From contig CAXYDN010000006.1 in the NCBI GenBank assembly GCA_964276145.1, forward strand, positions 49,412-113,411: DNA of 64,000 bases, in the 5' to 3' direction. Shown here one piece after another: positions 1 through 7,804 of the stretch. This DNA comes from SCGC-AAA076-P13 sp964276145. GTDB lineage: Bacteria; Pseudomonadota; Gammaproteobacteria; Magnimaribacterales; D2472. The notes beneath the pieces were generated by a model, which was not told the origin of the DNA, searched no databases, and saw only the letters and a program-made list of their open reading frames with translations. The translations under genes were made by a program, and so were the position numbers. Position 1 is the first letter of the stretch; every line of letters starts with the position of its first letter.

Positions 1-429
1 GAAATTGGATTTAAATTTTTAGAAAACAAAGATAACCAAGACTTTTTTGAAAAATCACCAGTCAAGCTTACTGAAGACAGAGAAGGTTTTTATAATGTCG
101 AAATTAACGGTTCCAGTTATTTGGTTAAGTACTCAAAAACGGAAAGTCCAGAAATTATGGGTGCTAACGAGACATCGCCTGTAAGGAAAAATGAAATAAA
201 TACAAATATAGATGGAACTATTGTACATGCTCCTCTCGCAGGCAATATATTTAGTATTGAATTCACAGAGAGCTCAAGCATAAATGAAGATGATACTGTA
301 ATAGTTCTTGAGGCAATGAAAATGGAAACAACCATCAAGACTCCAATAAACGGAATAATTAAAAAAATATTTGTTAAAAATGGAGATAAGGTTCAATCTG
401 GAGATCCGCTTTTTGAGGTTGTGAATTAA
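1..429 (+). CDS. oadA: Oxaloacetate decarboxylase alpha subunit, C-terminal part with biotin carrier domain
   Basis: This is the 3' end of a gene that begins before the window; the frame is open from base 1. The visible part is a linker followed by a biotinyl/lipoyl carrier domain of about 75 residues. The biotin-acceptor motif EAMKM is present, with its lysine at bases 319-321, and the end has the usual hammerhead-fold pattern of valine and glycine residues. In this family the carboxyltransferase domain lies upstream and moves the carboxyl group of oxaloacetate onto biotin; OadB then releases CO2 and pumps Na+. The stop codon shares one base with the start of the oadB homologue, so the two are translationally coupled. 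Without the carboxyltransferase domain a methylmalonyl-CoA or other biotin decarboxylase cannot be excluded, but OadB next door favours oxaloacetate. Confidence 0.85.
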   Translation, partial: EIGFKFLENKDNQDFFEKSPVKLTEDREGFYNVEINGSSYLVKYSKTESPEIMGANETSPVRKNEINTNIDGTIVHAPLAGNIFSIEFTESSSINEDDTVIVLEAMKMETTIKTPINGIIKKIFVKNGDKVQSGDPLFEVVN

Positions 430-1715
430 TGAGCTTAATTGATTTTTTTTCAACCTTAGGAATTTTTAGCATATCTCTTGGCCAATCCATAATGTTGCTA
501 GTTGGTCTGTTGCTTTTATACCTAGCTATTAATAAAAAATTTGAACCCTTACTGCTTTTGCCTATAGGTTTTGGAGCCCTGCTGACTAATATTCCAGAAA
601 TTGGTTTATCAATGAGTCCTATTGAAAAACTTATATATGCAAATGATATATCTGAAATTGATTACATCATTACTACATATTTTGGAAATGGGAATGATTT
701 ATCTGTTTTGTTAAAAAATGCATCTTATATTGATTTAAATTCAATCAATGATACTGCCCAAAGCATGGGATACACACCGGGAATTTTATATGTATTTTAC
801 GAAGTCGCTATTGGATCAGGGATTGCGCCATTATTAATTTTTATGGGGGTGGGTGCTATGACTGATTTTGGACCACTTCTTGCAAATCCTAAGACATTGA
901 TTCTTGGCGCTGCCGCACAATTTGGTATATTTGCTACCGTCATGGGGGCTTTGATACTAGATTATTATGGATTAATAGACTTCACTCTAAAACAAGCTGC
1001 TGCTACTGGAATAATTGGTGGAGCCGATGGACCTACAGCAATTTATGTTTCATCTATATTAGCTCCAGAGTTACTAGGACCAATTGCAGTAGCCGCCTAT
1101 TCATATATGGCACTAGTTCCATTAATACAACCTCCAATAATGAAAGCCTTGACATCAGAATCTGAAAGAACCATTCAAATGGTCCAATTGAGAAATGTAT
1201 CTCAAAAAGAAAAGATTGTTTTTCCTATAATGCTCTTCTTACTAGTTGGTTTATTGCTTCCTAGCGCAGCACCTCTTTTAGGAATGCTTTGTCTGGGCAA
1301 TCTCATGAAAGAATCTTTAGTGGTTGATAGATTAAGTGATGTCGCGCAAAATTCTTTAATAAATATAGTAACAATCTTTCTTGGTTTATCAGTAGGATCA
1401 AAATTAGCTGCTGATAAATTTTTAACTCCTGAAACATTGGGTATTCTTATATTAGGAATGATTGCTTTTGCAATAGGTACGGCAACAGGAGTAATCGTTG
1501 CAAAACTAATAAATGTTTTTAGTAAAACAAAAATTAATCCCCTTATAGGTGCCGCCGGTGTGTCTGCGGTTCCAATGGCTGCAAGAGTTGTCAATAAAGT
1601 AGGTTTGGAATATAACTCACAAAATCATTTATTGATGCATGCAATGGGGCCAAATATAGCTGGTGTTATAGGCTCAGCAGTTGCTGCTGGAGTGATGATT
1701 AAATTTTTAGGGTAA
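429..1715 (+). CDS. oadB: Na+-pumping oxaloacetate decarboxylase beta subunit
   Basis: Integral membrane subunit that decarboxylates carboxybiotin and exports Na+. The 428-residue length matches enterobacterial OadB. Family signatures are visible: KKFEPLLLLPIGFG near residue 40, GAMTDFGPLLANP near residue 145 with the aspartate implicated in Na+ and proton handling, GGADGPTAIY near residue 200, and SYMALVPLIQPP near residue 222. The end carries INPLIGAAGVSAVPMAARV. About ten hydrophobic segments are apparent. The ATG overlaps the last base of the oadA stop. No gamma subunit gene is seen downstream; it would normally lie before oadA, outside the window. A Na+ gradient made here could drive the SLC13-type carriers elsewhere in the window (inference). 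Confidence 0.95.
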   Translation: MSLIDFFSTLGIFSISLGQSIMLLVGLLLLYLAINKKFEPLLLLPIGFGALLTNIPEIGLSMSPIEKLIYANDISEIDYIITTYFGNGNDLSVLLKNASYIDLNSINDTAQSMGYTPGILYVFYEVAIGSGIAPLLIFMGVGAMTDFGPLLANPKTLILGAAAQFGIFATVMGALILDYYGLIDFTLKQAAATGIIGGADGPTAIYVSSILAPELLGPIAVAAYSYMALVPLIQPPIMKALTSESERTIQMVQLRNVSQKEKIVFPIMLFLLVGLLLPSAAPLLGMLCLGNLMKESLVVDRLSDVAQNSLINIVTIFLGLSVGSKLAADKFLTPETLGILILGMIAFAIGTATGVIVAKLINVFSKTKINPLIGAAGVSAVPMAARVVNKVGLEYNSQNHLLMHAMGPNIAGVIGSAVAAGVMIKFLG

Positions 1716-1725
1716 ATTTTAGACG

Positions 1726-1751
1726 AAAAAAAACAGAGACTTGCTCTGTTT
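1726..1751 (-). terminator. Rho-independent terminator of the candidate small RNA
   Basis: An 8-bp stem (1731-1738 with 1744-1751) with a 5-base loop is followed on the minus strand by eight T residues (1726-1733, partly in the stem). On the plus strand the T-run is missing, so the signal serves mainly the minus strand. It begins about ten bases after the oadB stop. Confidence 0.75.
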
Positions 1752-1947
1752 CTTTAGTTCGAGATCCTTAGGGGTCCTGAGTGAGATTCTCTCTGGCTCC
1801 TTGAATTCTTTCTCTTGAATTCTTGGTGGGTCTATAAGCTCTTTTTTATCGTCGACTCTTACAAACGCTTTCACCCTATGGGCTCTTCCTTCTTGATTCT
1901 CTCTAACTCCCGTCTGCAGTTGTTTGTTAGTCGGAATCAATCTGGTC
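1726..1947 (-). ncRNA. Candidate orphan structured small RNA of about 220 nt
   Basis: The stretch is less AT-rich than its surroundings and carries a full transcription unit on the minus strand. A promoter TTGACA-N16-TATATT lies at 1953-1980, and a rho-independent terminator at 1726-1751. Between them four local helices can be drawn by eye. The first is a 7-bp helix (1934-1940 with 1893-1899) stacked on a 5-bp helix (1926-1930 with 1903-1907). Then come a 9-bp helix (1858-1866 with 1830-1838) and a 6-bp hairpin (1803-1808 with 1817-1822). A GGA triplet occurs about five times, three of them in AAGGA. It does not look like 6S, 4.5S, tmRNA or RNase P RNA. A CsrA/RsmA-binding decoy is one possibility. 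A 73-codon frame crosses it but begins with TTG, has no ribosome site and ends inside the terminator. Confidence 0.6.
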
Positions 1948-1952
1948 TATTA

Positions 1953-1980
1953 AATATACGCTTATCATTTTTAATGTCAA
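1953..1980 (-). promoter_or_regulatory. Sigma70-type promoter of the candidate small RNA
   Basis: On the minus strand a perfect -35 box TTGACA (1975-1980) is followed after 16 bases by a -10 box TATATT (1953-1958). Transcription would start near 1946-1948, pointing away from the dioxygenase gene at 2056. It is one of the strongest promoter matches in the window. Confidence 0.65.
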
Positions 1981-2055
1981 CACCTTTAAGCAAAAAAAGT
2001 TAATTAATTTAAATAAATATTAAAAGCGGGAATTAATATATAAAATATATATATT

Positions 2056-3141
2056 ATGCAATCATTTCTTCCTAGCAAAGATCCGTTAAAAAAATATATC
2101 AATTCATCAAATTCATCTGATAGATTAACTGATATTGCCAATCAACTTCCTAAACTTCTTCTTACTGGAACTGTGCAAAAAAAAATAAAATCTTTAAAAC
2201 CAAATGATCTCTCTATTGATTTAATAATTAAAAAAAATAATATTAGAGAAATTAAACTTGCAATGGTGCAACTAAGTTTCATCTCACACGCATATATTTG
2301 GGGAGCCCAAACACCTTCAAAGGTTTTACCAGAGGTGCTAGCCAAACCCTGGACTAAGGCTGCTAATATTTTGGGCAGACCACCAATCTTAAGTTATGCG
2401 AGCTACTGCTTAGATAATTGGTATAGATTAAATCCAAAAGCTGATATATCTCTTGAAAATGTTGGATTATTAGCTAATTTTTTAGGTGGAGTTGATGAAG
2501 ACTGGTTCGTGACTATACATGTCTGTATTGAAGATGCAGCAAGAGAGGCAATAGCAGCAGCAGATGCTATTTCAAAACTGAACGAAGAAAATTTAGTTAA
2601 AGATTTTTCAGACAACCTAAATTCAATAATCCTATCCTTAAAAAAAGTTAACAAAATTTTTTCAAGAATGCCTGAAAAATGTGATCCTTATATTTATTAT
2701 CATAGAGTAAGGCCTTTTATTTTTGGAACAAAGGATAATCCAGACCTTAAAAAAGGATTAATATATGAAAATCAATATAACAATAAACCGCAATTTTTTA
2801 GAGGAGAGACTGGAGCTCAAAGTAGTATCATGCCATTTTTAGATGGTGCATTAGGCATATACCATACAGAAGATCATTTAAGGCATTATTTAAATGAAAT
2901 GCGTGACTACATGCCACCAAATCATCGTAAATCAATAGAGGTAGTTGAGAAAAGGTCAAAAGCCAAAACTCTTATTAATGAATCTAAAAAATTAACTTCT
3001 GAATATAATAAATGTCTTGAAGAGATAAGAGTTTTCAGGGCTCAACATCTTGAGTTTGCAGCAACATATATTCATAAACAATCACAAATTACAAACCCAT
3101 TTGGTAGAGGTGGATCAACAATAACTATCTTTGCAATGTGA
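2056..3141 (+). CDS. Indoleamine 2,3-dioxygenase family haem protein
   Basis: A 361-residue protein recognised as the indoleamine/tryptophan 2,3-dioxygenase-like family, whose known members open the indole ring of tryptophan to give N-formylkynurenine. The family core is visible: FRGETGAQSSIMPFLDGALG near residue 250, then EMRDYMPPNHR near residue 283. The segment RAQHLEFAATYI holds His331, which aligns with the proximal haem ligand of animal enzymes. The C-terminal GRGGST loop matches the conserved GTGGT-type loop over the active site. The first 120 residues are mostly helical and less conserved. There is no signal peptide. No kynureninase or formamidase lies nearby, so a different indole substrate, as for PrnB-like members, is possible. 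No clear ribosome-binding site precedes the ATG. Confidence 0.82.
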   Translation: MQSFLPSKDPLKKYINSSNSSDRLTDIANQLPKLLLTGTVQKKIKSLKPNDLSIDLIIKKNNIREIKLAMVQLSFISHAYIWGAQTPSKVLPEVLAKPWTKAANILGRPPILSYASYCLDNWYRLNPKADISLENVGLLANFLGGVDEDWFVTIHVCIEDAAREAIAAADAISKLNEENLVKDFSDNLNSIILSLKKVNKIFSRMPEKCDPYIYYHRVRPFIFGTKDNPDLKKGLIYENQYNNKPQFFRGETGAQSSIMPFLDGALGIYHTEDHLRHYLNEMRDYMPPNHRKSIEVVEKRSKAKTLINESKKLTSEYNKCLEEIRVFRAQHLEFAATYIHKQSQITNPFGRGGSTITIFAM

Positions 3142-3210
3142 GCTAGAAGAATTCTAACAAGCTTAATATATAAAACTTTAATGCTATTCATAATGAGAAA
3201 GTAATTTTTA

Positions 3211-3240
3211 TAAAAAAAAGGGCTGGTTAAAACCAGCCCT
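3211..3240. terminator. Bidirectional terminator between the dioxygenase gene and the TonB receptor
   Basis: A GC-rich stem, GGGCTGG paired with CCAGCCC (3220-3226 and 3233-3239), has an A-run on its left side. On the minus strand this gives a stem plus eight T residues, a strong terminator for the TonB receptor at 3258. On the plus strand the T-tract is weak. This is the only convergent protein-gene pair in the window whose ends do not overlap. Confidence 0.85.
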
Positions 3241-3257
3241 ATTAATATTAATTACTA

Positions 3258-6140
3258 TTAATAATTTGCAGTAACACTGACGTTCCAATACATACCTAAA
3301 GTATCATAGAAACCACTTACAGTATTACCATAACCAGCAGAAAGAACATCACCAACTATAGGAGGCTCTTTATCAAAAAGGTTATTAATGTTAGCTCTAA
3401 CAGATAAGTTATCATTTACATTATAAGTAAAGTTAACATCAAGTAAATTATAAGCATCCTCAACAGCTTCCTGAGCTATTAGATCTGGTGCATATTCATT
3501 ATCCATTCCTGACATAGTTCTCACAGTTAGACCTGCTGTCCAATTAGCACCTGTTGAATAACTAACACTAGTTCTAGTTCTCCATTCAGGAGTTGCAAAA
3601 CAATCATTGCTTATAACGCCGGTACAATCATAAGTACCAGCGTCATTACCAGGTACTAAAACTGTAGTTTTATCAAGAACATTAGCAGCAGTTGTTTTAA
3701 CATCTAGAGTACCACCGAATAAATCAAACGATCCTGATGCAGCAATATCTATTCCTTCCCAAGCTCTCTCAGAAAGATTCTGAAGTCTTTGGTCAACAGC
3801 ACCACCAGTAATCCATAAGCTTCCACCAGCACTTCTTGTAATAAGATCACAGTATTGATTTTGCTTAGCGCAAAGTTCAATAATTGTTTCTTCATCAATT
3901 GAACCAATAGCATCTTCAATATCTATTGACCAATAGTCTACTGAAGCTTGAATACCATAAGGTAACTCAAACACAACTCCAGCTGTTAAAGTGTCTGCAA
4001 GTTCAGGCTTAAGATCTTTATTACCACCAATCGTATTGTAATATTGAGATGCAGGAGATGCTGTAACATTACCATACTGCGCAGCTGTCATACCTGTGTT
4101 AGCACATTCTGCTTGAGTGTATGTTGGAGCTCCAGTTTCTTCTGAGTTTGCACATAAGTCAGCACCAGTCCAAAGACTTCTAGACTCTGGTCTGAAATAG
4201 TTATCCACACTTGGAGCTCTTTCAGCTTCGTTCCAGCCAGCTCTGAATTTAACACTATCGCTAAGAATATAAGTTAAGCCAAATCTTGAAGTATTACTTA
4301 CACCACTTAAATTATAGTCTGATCGTCTAAAAGCTATATCAGCCATAAGGTTATCAAGTACAGGCATATTTATCTCTGTATATAACTCATCAACCTCAAT
4401 TGTTCCAGATATTGGAGTGATTGCACCACCAAAACCAAGGATTGTTCCATTAGCGTAGGCAGAATCTGGAGTTCTATCGTAAGTATATTCTCTTGTTTCA
4501 AAACCAAGAACAAATGACATAGAGTCCGAAGCTGAAGGAAGTTTGATATCTGTAGATCCAGTAATAAAACCACCGAGACCTTTAGCAATATTTGTTCCTA
4601 CCATACCTCCAATAACACCCATGTCGGCTGCTTGTTCTGGTGTAACACCTTGATATTCAAATACATCATATCCACCTGCATCTGTTTCAATTGCTTCAAC
4701 TAATGAAGGTGCGAAGAAATCATTAATCCAGAATTCTACGGAATTAGTCTTGCCATGTGTATAACTCATGTCATATGTCCAATCCTTAAAACCTGTTTCG
4801 CCCTTTAAGCCGAAGACAACTCTTGATGCATCTGAAGTTATAAGGCCCTGTCTAGGTCCTCCCTCAACATTTCTCTTGTAGATATAAGTAGCAAATCCAA
4901 CCCAATCTCCACATTCACCTGTTGCCGTACAATATTCTTCACCTGGTGTCATACCACCGTCAGCATAATTAGCCCCATCAACAAAACCTGATGTAGCTGA
5001 GCTCAACCAAGCATCAGTAAGATTAGGATTATCAAATAAAATTTGATATTCATCATTACCAAAAGTACCAGATTCAGCTATACCGCCTCTTTGCTCGAAT
5101 GTGCTGTAATTCATTTCAGCATAAAATGTTGTAGTATCATTAATTTTTAAATCAGCTATACCACCAAAAGACCTTCTTTCAGTAGGATTCATCAATTGAG
5201 CAACTGCTGCATAGTTATATCTTGTGCCGTCATCATCAATTAGCGACCCATCAGCTGTTAAAATAGACCAAAAATTTTGCTCATACGCAGTGAAGTTTTC
5301 TCCATCTGCACCTTTTAATATAGGATATATATCAAAATGAGGAACTGGAGTATTAGCAGATCCAAGGCATGAAGTTCCAGACGTACCTAATCCACATGAT
5401 GAATATATTCTATCTCTGTTATAAACAACATCATTTTCATTTTTTGTTGCGTAAAGGGTTACAGCTCCATCACCACCAGCAAAATCTGTACCTACAACAA
5501 CTTCCCAAGAAGATGTATCACCATCACTAGAGGTTCCAGTTGGATAAGGATAACCTTTATCATCTTGAAGACCTGCCATATATGAATTGCTATTATCATG
5601 TCTGTATCCAGCCTGACTCATAGTTACCGATAAACCATCAGCATGCTTTGTTATAAAATTAACAACACCTGCTACAGCATCTGAACCATAAACAGCTGAA
5701 GCGCCACCTGTAAGAACATCAACTCTCTCTAATAAAGAAACAGGTATTTGACCCACATCAGGTACTTCACTATAGATAGATCCAGGCTGCAATCTTCTTC
5801 CATTAAGAAGAACTAGTGTTCTTGATGAACCAAGACCTCTAAGATCTAAAGTTGCAACTGAATCTCCACCTGGATTAAAGTTATTTGATGATGTTTCAAT
5901 TTGTGGAAAAGTGTTTAAGACGTCTTCAATACGAGTAGCACCAAAGTTATCTATTTCTTCCATAGTGACAACAGTAACTGGGCTAACGGCTTCAAAGCCA
6001 TCTGCTTTAATACGAGTACCAGTAACAATAACCTCTTCAACATCATCAGCTGACTCATCTTGAGCAACAATTGAAGTTGTGAATACTCCAAATGTTAGCA
6101 CCAAAGCAGCTAAAATATAATTTTCTTTATTATTTAACAT
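3258..6140 (-). CDS. TonB-dependent outer-membrane receptor
   Basis: A 960-residue receptor for energised import across the outer membrane. It has a signal peptide ending near VAQ (residue 27), then a TonB-box-like EEVIVTGTRIK. The plug domain contains LDLRGLGSSRTLVLLNGRRLQ and ERVDVLTGGASAVYGSDAVAGVVNFI. A long beta-barrel follows, and the protein ends in an aromatic-rich strand (WNVSVTANY) typical of outer-membrane assembly signals. The plug wording is that of the large, substrate-undefined receptors of marine gammaproteobacteria. A ribosome site GGGGA lies 8 bases before the ATG. The gene stands alone between a terminator and an upstream palindrome. The substrate cannot be read from sequence; peptides, glycans or complexed cofactors are all possible. 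Confidence 0.93.
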   Translation of the reverse strand: MLNNKENYILAALVLTFGVFTTSIVAQDESADDVEEVIVTGTRIKADGFEAVSPVTVVTMEEIDNFGATRIEDVLNTFPQIETSSNNFNPGGDSVATLDLRGLGSSRTLVLLNGRRLQPGSIYSEVPDVGQIPVSLLERVDVLTGGASAVYGSDAVAGVVNFITKHADGLSVTMSQAGYRHDNSNSYMAGLQDDKGYPYPTGTSSDGDTSSWEVVVGTDFAGGDGAVTLYATKNENDVVYNRDRIYSSCGLGTSGTSCLGSANTPVPHFDIYPILKGADGENFTAYEQNFWSILTADGSLIDDDGTRYNYAAVAQLMNPTERRSFGGIADLKINDTTTFYAEMNYSTFEQRGGIAESGTFGNDEYQILFDNPNLTDAWLSSATSGFVDGANYADGGMTPGEEYCTATGECGDWVGFATYIYKRNVEGGPRQGLITSDASRVVFGLKGETGFKDWTYDMSYTHGKTNSVEFWINDFFAPSLVEAIETDAGGYDVFEYQGVTPEQAADMGVIGGMVGTNIAKGLGGFITGSTDIKLPSASDSMSFVLGFETREYTYDRTPDSAYANGTILGFGGAITPISGTIEVDELYTEINMPVLDNLMADIAFRRSDYNLSGVSNTSRFGLTYILSDSVKFRAGWNEAERAPSVDNYFRPESRSLWTGADLCANSEETGAPTYTQAECANTGMTAAQYGNVTASPASQYYNTIGGNKDLKPELADTLTAGVVFELPYGIQASVDYWSIDIEDAIGSIDEETIIELCAKQNQYCDLITRSAGGSLWITGGAVDQRLQNLSERAWEGIDIAASGSFDLFGGTLDVKTTAANVLDKTTVLVPGNDAGTYDCTGVISNDCFATPEWRTRTSVSYSTGANWTAGLTVRTMSGMDNEYAPDLIAQEAVEDAYNLLDVNFTYNVNDNLSVRANINNLFDKEPPIVGDVLSAGYGNTVSGFYDTLGMYWNVSVTANY

Positions 6141-6175
6141 AAAATATCCCCTTTATAATTAAACTTATTAACATT

Positions 6176-6195
6176 AACACTCTACAAAGAGTGTT
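6176..6195. promoter_or_regulatory. Perfect 8-bp inverted repeat in the TonB receptor leader
   Basis: AACACTCT and AGAGTGTT flank a 4-base spacer, 36 bases before the receptor start. It could be an operator or a hairpin in the 5' untranslated RNA. There is no T-run after it in the receptor direction, so it is not an ordinary terminator. The rest of the 225-base gap to fabI is very AT-rich and shows no other clear signal. Confidence 0.4.
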
Positions 6196-6365
6196 ACTAA
6201 AAGTAATTGTGAACTTTTTTTTTTGATAAAGCAAAGGTAATTTATATATTTTATCGATATGTAATATTTAATTATTCATATAAGTTATAAGGAATAATTT
6301 AAATAACTAAACAATATTTTTAATTTCTTTTACAATAGGTTTATTAAAATTAATCCTAAAAATTT

Positions 6366-7157
6366 ATGTTGTTAAAAAATAAAAAAATCTTAATTACAGG
6401 TTTAGCAAATAAGTATTCAATAGCATCAGGAATTGCCTCAGCTATGCATAGAGAGGGAGCTGAATTAGCCTTTACCTATCAAAATGAAAGATTGCTCAAA
6501 AATTTAAAACCGCTTGCAGAGGAATATGACTCCAGTATTTTAATTGAATGCGATGTTGCAAAAGATGAATCAATTAATAGTGCATTTAATGAACTATCAA
6601 AATCATGGTCTTCCTTTGATGGGTTTGTTCATTCTATTGGGTTTGCTCCCTCAGATCAGTTAGAAGGTAATTTTGTAGATGTTACTACTAGAGAAGGATT
6701 CCAAGTGGCTCATGACATAAGCTCATATAGCTTTACAGCATTAGCGAAAGCGGCAAAACCTATGCTAAATGATAGCTCTGCACTTCTCACTTTAACTTAC
6801 TTGGGGGCAATTCAAACAATACCAAACTACAATGTAATGGGTTTAGCTAAAGCAAGCTTAGAGGCTAATACTAGATTTCTTGCAGCATCCATGGGTGCTG
6901 ATAATGTGAGAGTTAATGCTATTTCTGCTGGTCCCATAAAAACTCTTGCAGCTTCAGGAGTTAAGAATTTTAGAAAAATGCTATCTCAACATTCTTCACG
7001 CGCCCCTCTTGGACGAACGGTAACAACTGATGAAGTTGGAAATGTTGCAGCTTTTTTATGTTCAGATTATGCAAGCGGAATTACTGGTGAAATTACATAC
7101 GTAGATGCAGGCTTTAATACAGCGGCTATGCCTATTAGTGAAATTTCTGAAGATTAA
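6366..7157 (+). CDS. fabI: Enoyl-[acyl-carrier-protein] reductase (NADH)
   Basis: Final reduction step of each fatty-acid elongation cycle, trans-2-enoyl-ACP to acyl-ACP. The 263-residue length equals the usual FabI. The N-terminal cofactor motif is the FabI variant ITGLANKYSIASGIA rather than a classic short-chain dehydrogenase glycine motif. The catalytic set Tyr145, Tyr155 and Lys162 has the FabI spacing. The segment SAGPIKTLAASG near residue 190 forms the mobile substrate and triclosan-binding loop in this family. The next gene starts with a TTG two bases after the stop, suggesting joint expression with the methyltransferase. An AT-rich upstream region without an obvious -35 box leaves its promoter unassigned. 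Confidence 0.96.
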   Translation: MLLKNKKILITGLANKYSIASGIASAMHREGAELAFTYQNERLLKNLKPLAEEYDSSILIECDVAKDESINSAFNELSKSWSSFDGFVHSIGFAPSDQLEGNFVDVTTREGFQVAHDISSYSFTALAKAAKPMLNDSSALLTLTYLGAIQTIPNYNVMGLAKASLEANTRFLAASMGADNVRVNAISAGPIKTLAASGVKNFRKMLSQHSSRAPLGRTVTTDEVGNVAAFLCSDYASGITGEITYVDAGFNTAAMPISEISED

Positions 7158-7159
7158 TT

Positions 7160-7777
7160 TTGGGATTTTATGATAAATATATTCTGCCTAAAGTTCTTAA
7201 CTGTGCTTGTGGATCAAAGCCAATTAATTATCAAAGAGATAAAATAGTCCCATTGGCTGATGGTGTCGTTTTAGATATTGGTATAGGGTCTGGCCTCAAC
7301 ATACCTTTTTATAATAAAACAAAAATTAAATATTTATATGGGCTTGATCCATCAAAAGAACTATTAAATATAGCTAAATCCTCTGCTAAAGAAGAACAAT
7401 TTGAAATAGAGTTTTTAGAATGTGGTGCTGAGGACATACCTTTACCAGATAAATCTATTGATACGGTATTGATCACATTTACTATGTGTACTATTCCTGA
7501 TGTTACTTTATCTAACTCTGAAATAATGAGAGTGTTGAAAGATGATGGTAAATTACTATTTTGCGAGCATGGGTTAGCGCCTGATACAAGCGTTGCAAAA
7601 TGGCAAAATAGAATTAATCCTTTATGGAATAAAATTGCAGGAGGTTGTAATCTAAATAGAAATATACCAGAACTAATAACCTCATCTGGTTTTAGAATTT
7701 CAAATATGGAAGAGATGTATCTTCCAAGTACTCCTAAATTTGCAGGCTATAATTACTGGGGAATTGCAAAAAAATAA
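7160..7777 (+). CDS. Class I SAM-dependent methyltransferase
   Basis: A 205-residue methyltransferase with motif I VVLDIGIGSGLNIPFY near residue 38, an acidic ribose-binding position at GLDPS near residue 67, and motif IV TFTMCTIPD near residue 118. The pattern, including EHGLAPD and a GGCNLNRNI segment near residue 172, resembles the UbiE/METTL7-like branch that acts on small hydrophobic or thiol acceptors. The substrate is not known from sequence. The start is TTG, since no in-frame ATG lies near the family N-terminus and the TTG sits two bases after the fabI stop. An N-terminal CACG suggests no metal site by itself. Confidence 0.8.
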   Translation: MGFYDKYILPKVLNCACGSKPINYQRDKIVPLADGVVLDIGIGSGLNIPFYNKTKIKYLYGLDPSKELLNIAKSSAKEEQFEIEFLECGAEDIPLPDKSIDTVLITFTMCTIPDVTLSNSEIMRVLKDDGKLLFCEHGLAPDTSVAKWQNRINPLWNKIAGGCNLNRNIPELITSSGFRISNMEEMYLPSTPKFAGYNYWGIAKK

Positions 7778-7804
7778 ATACTAATTAAATTCACAGGGGG
7801 AGAA

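Noticed and set aside
1719..1940. 73-codon minus-strand frame covering the candidate RNA
   Set aside because: It starts with TTG, has no ribosome site, and its last codons are the terminator stem and T-run; the region folds as RNA.
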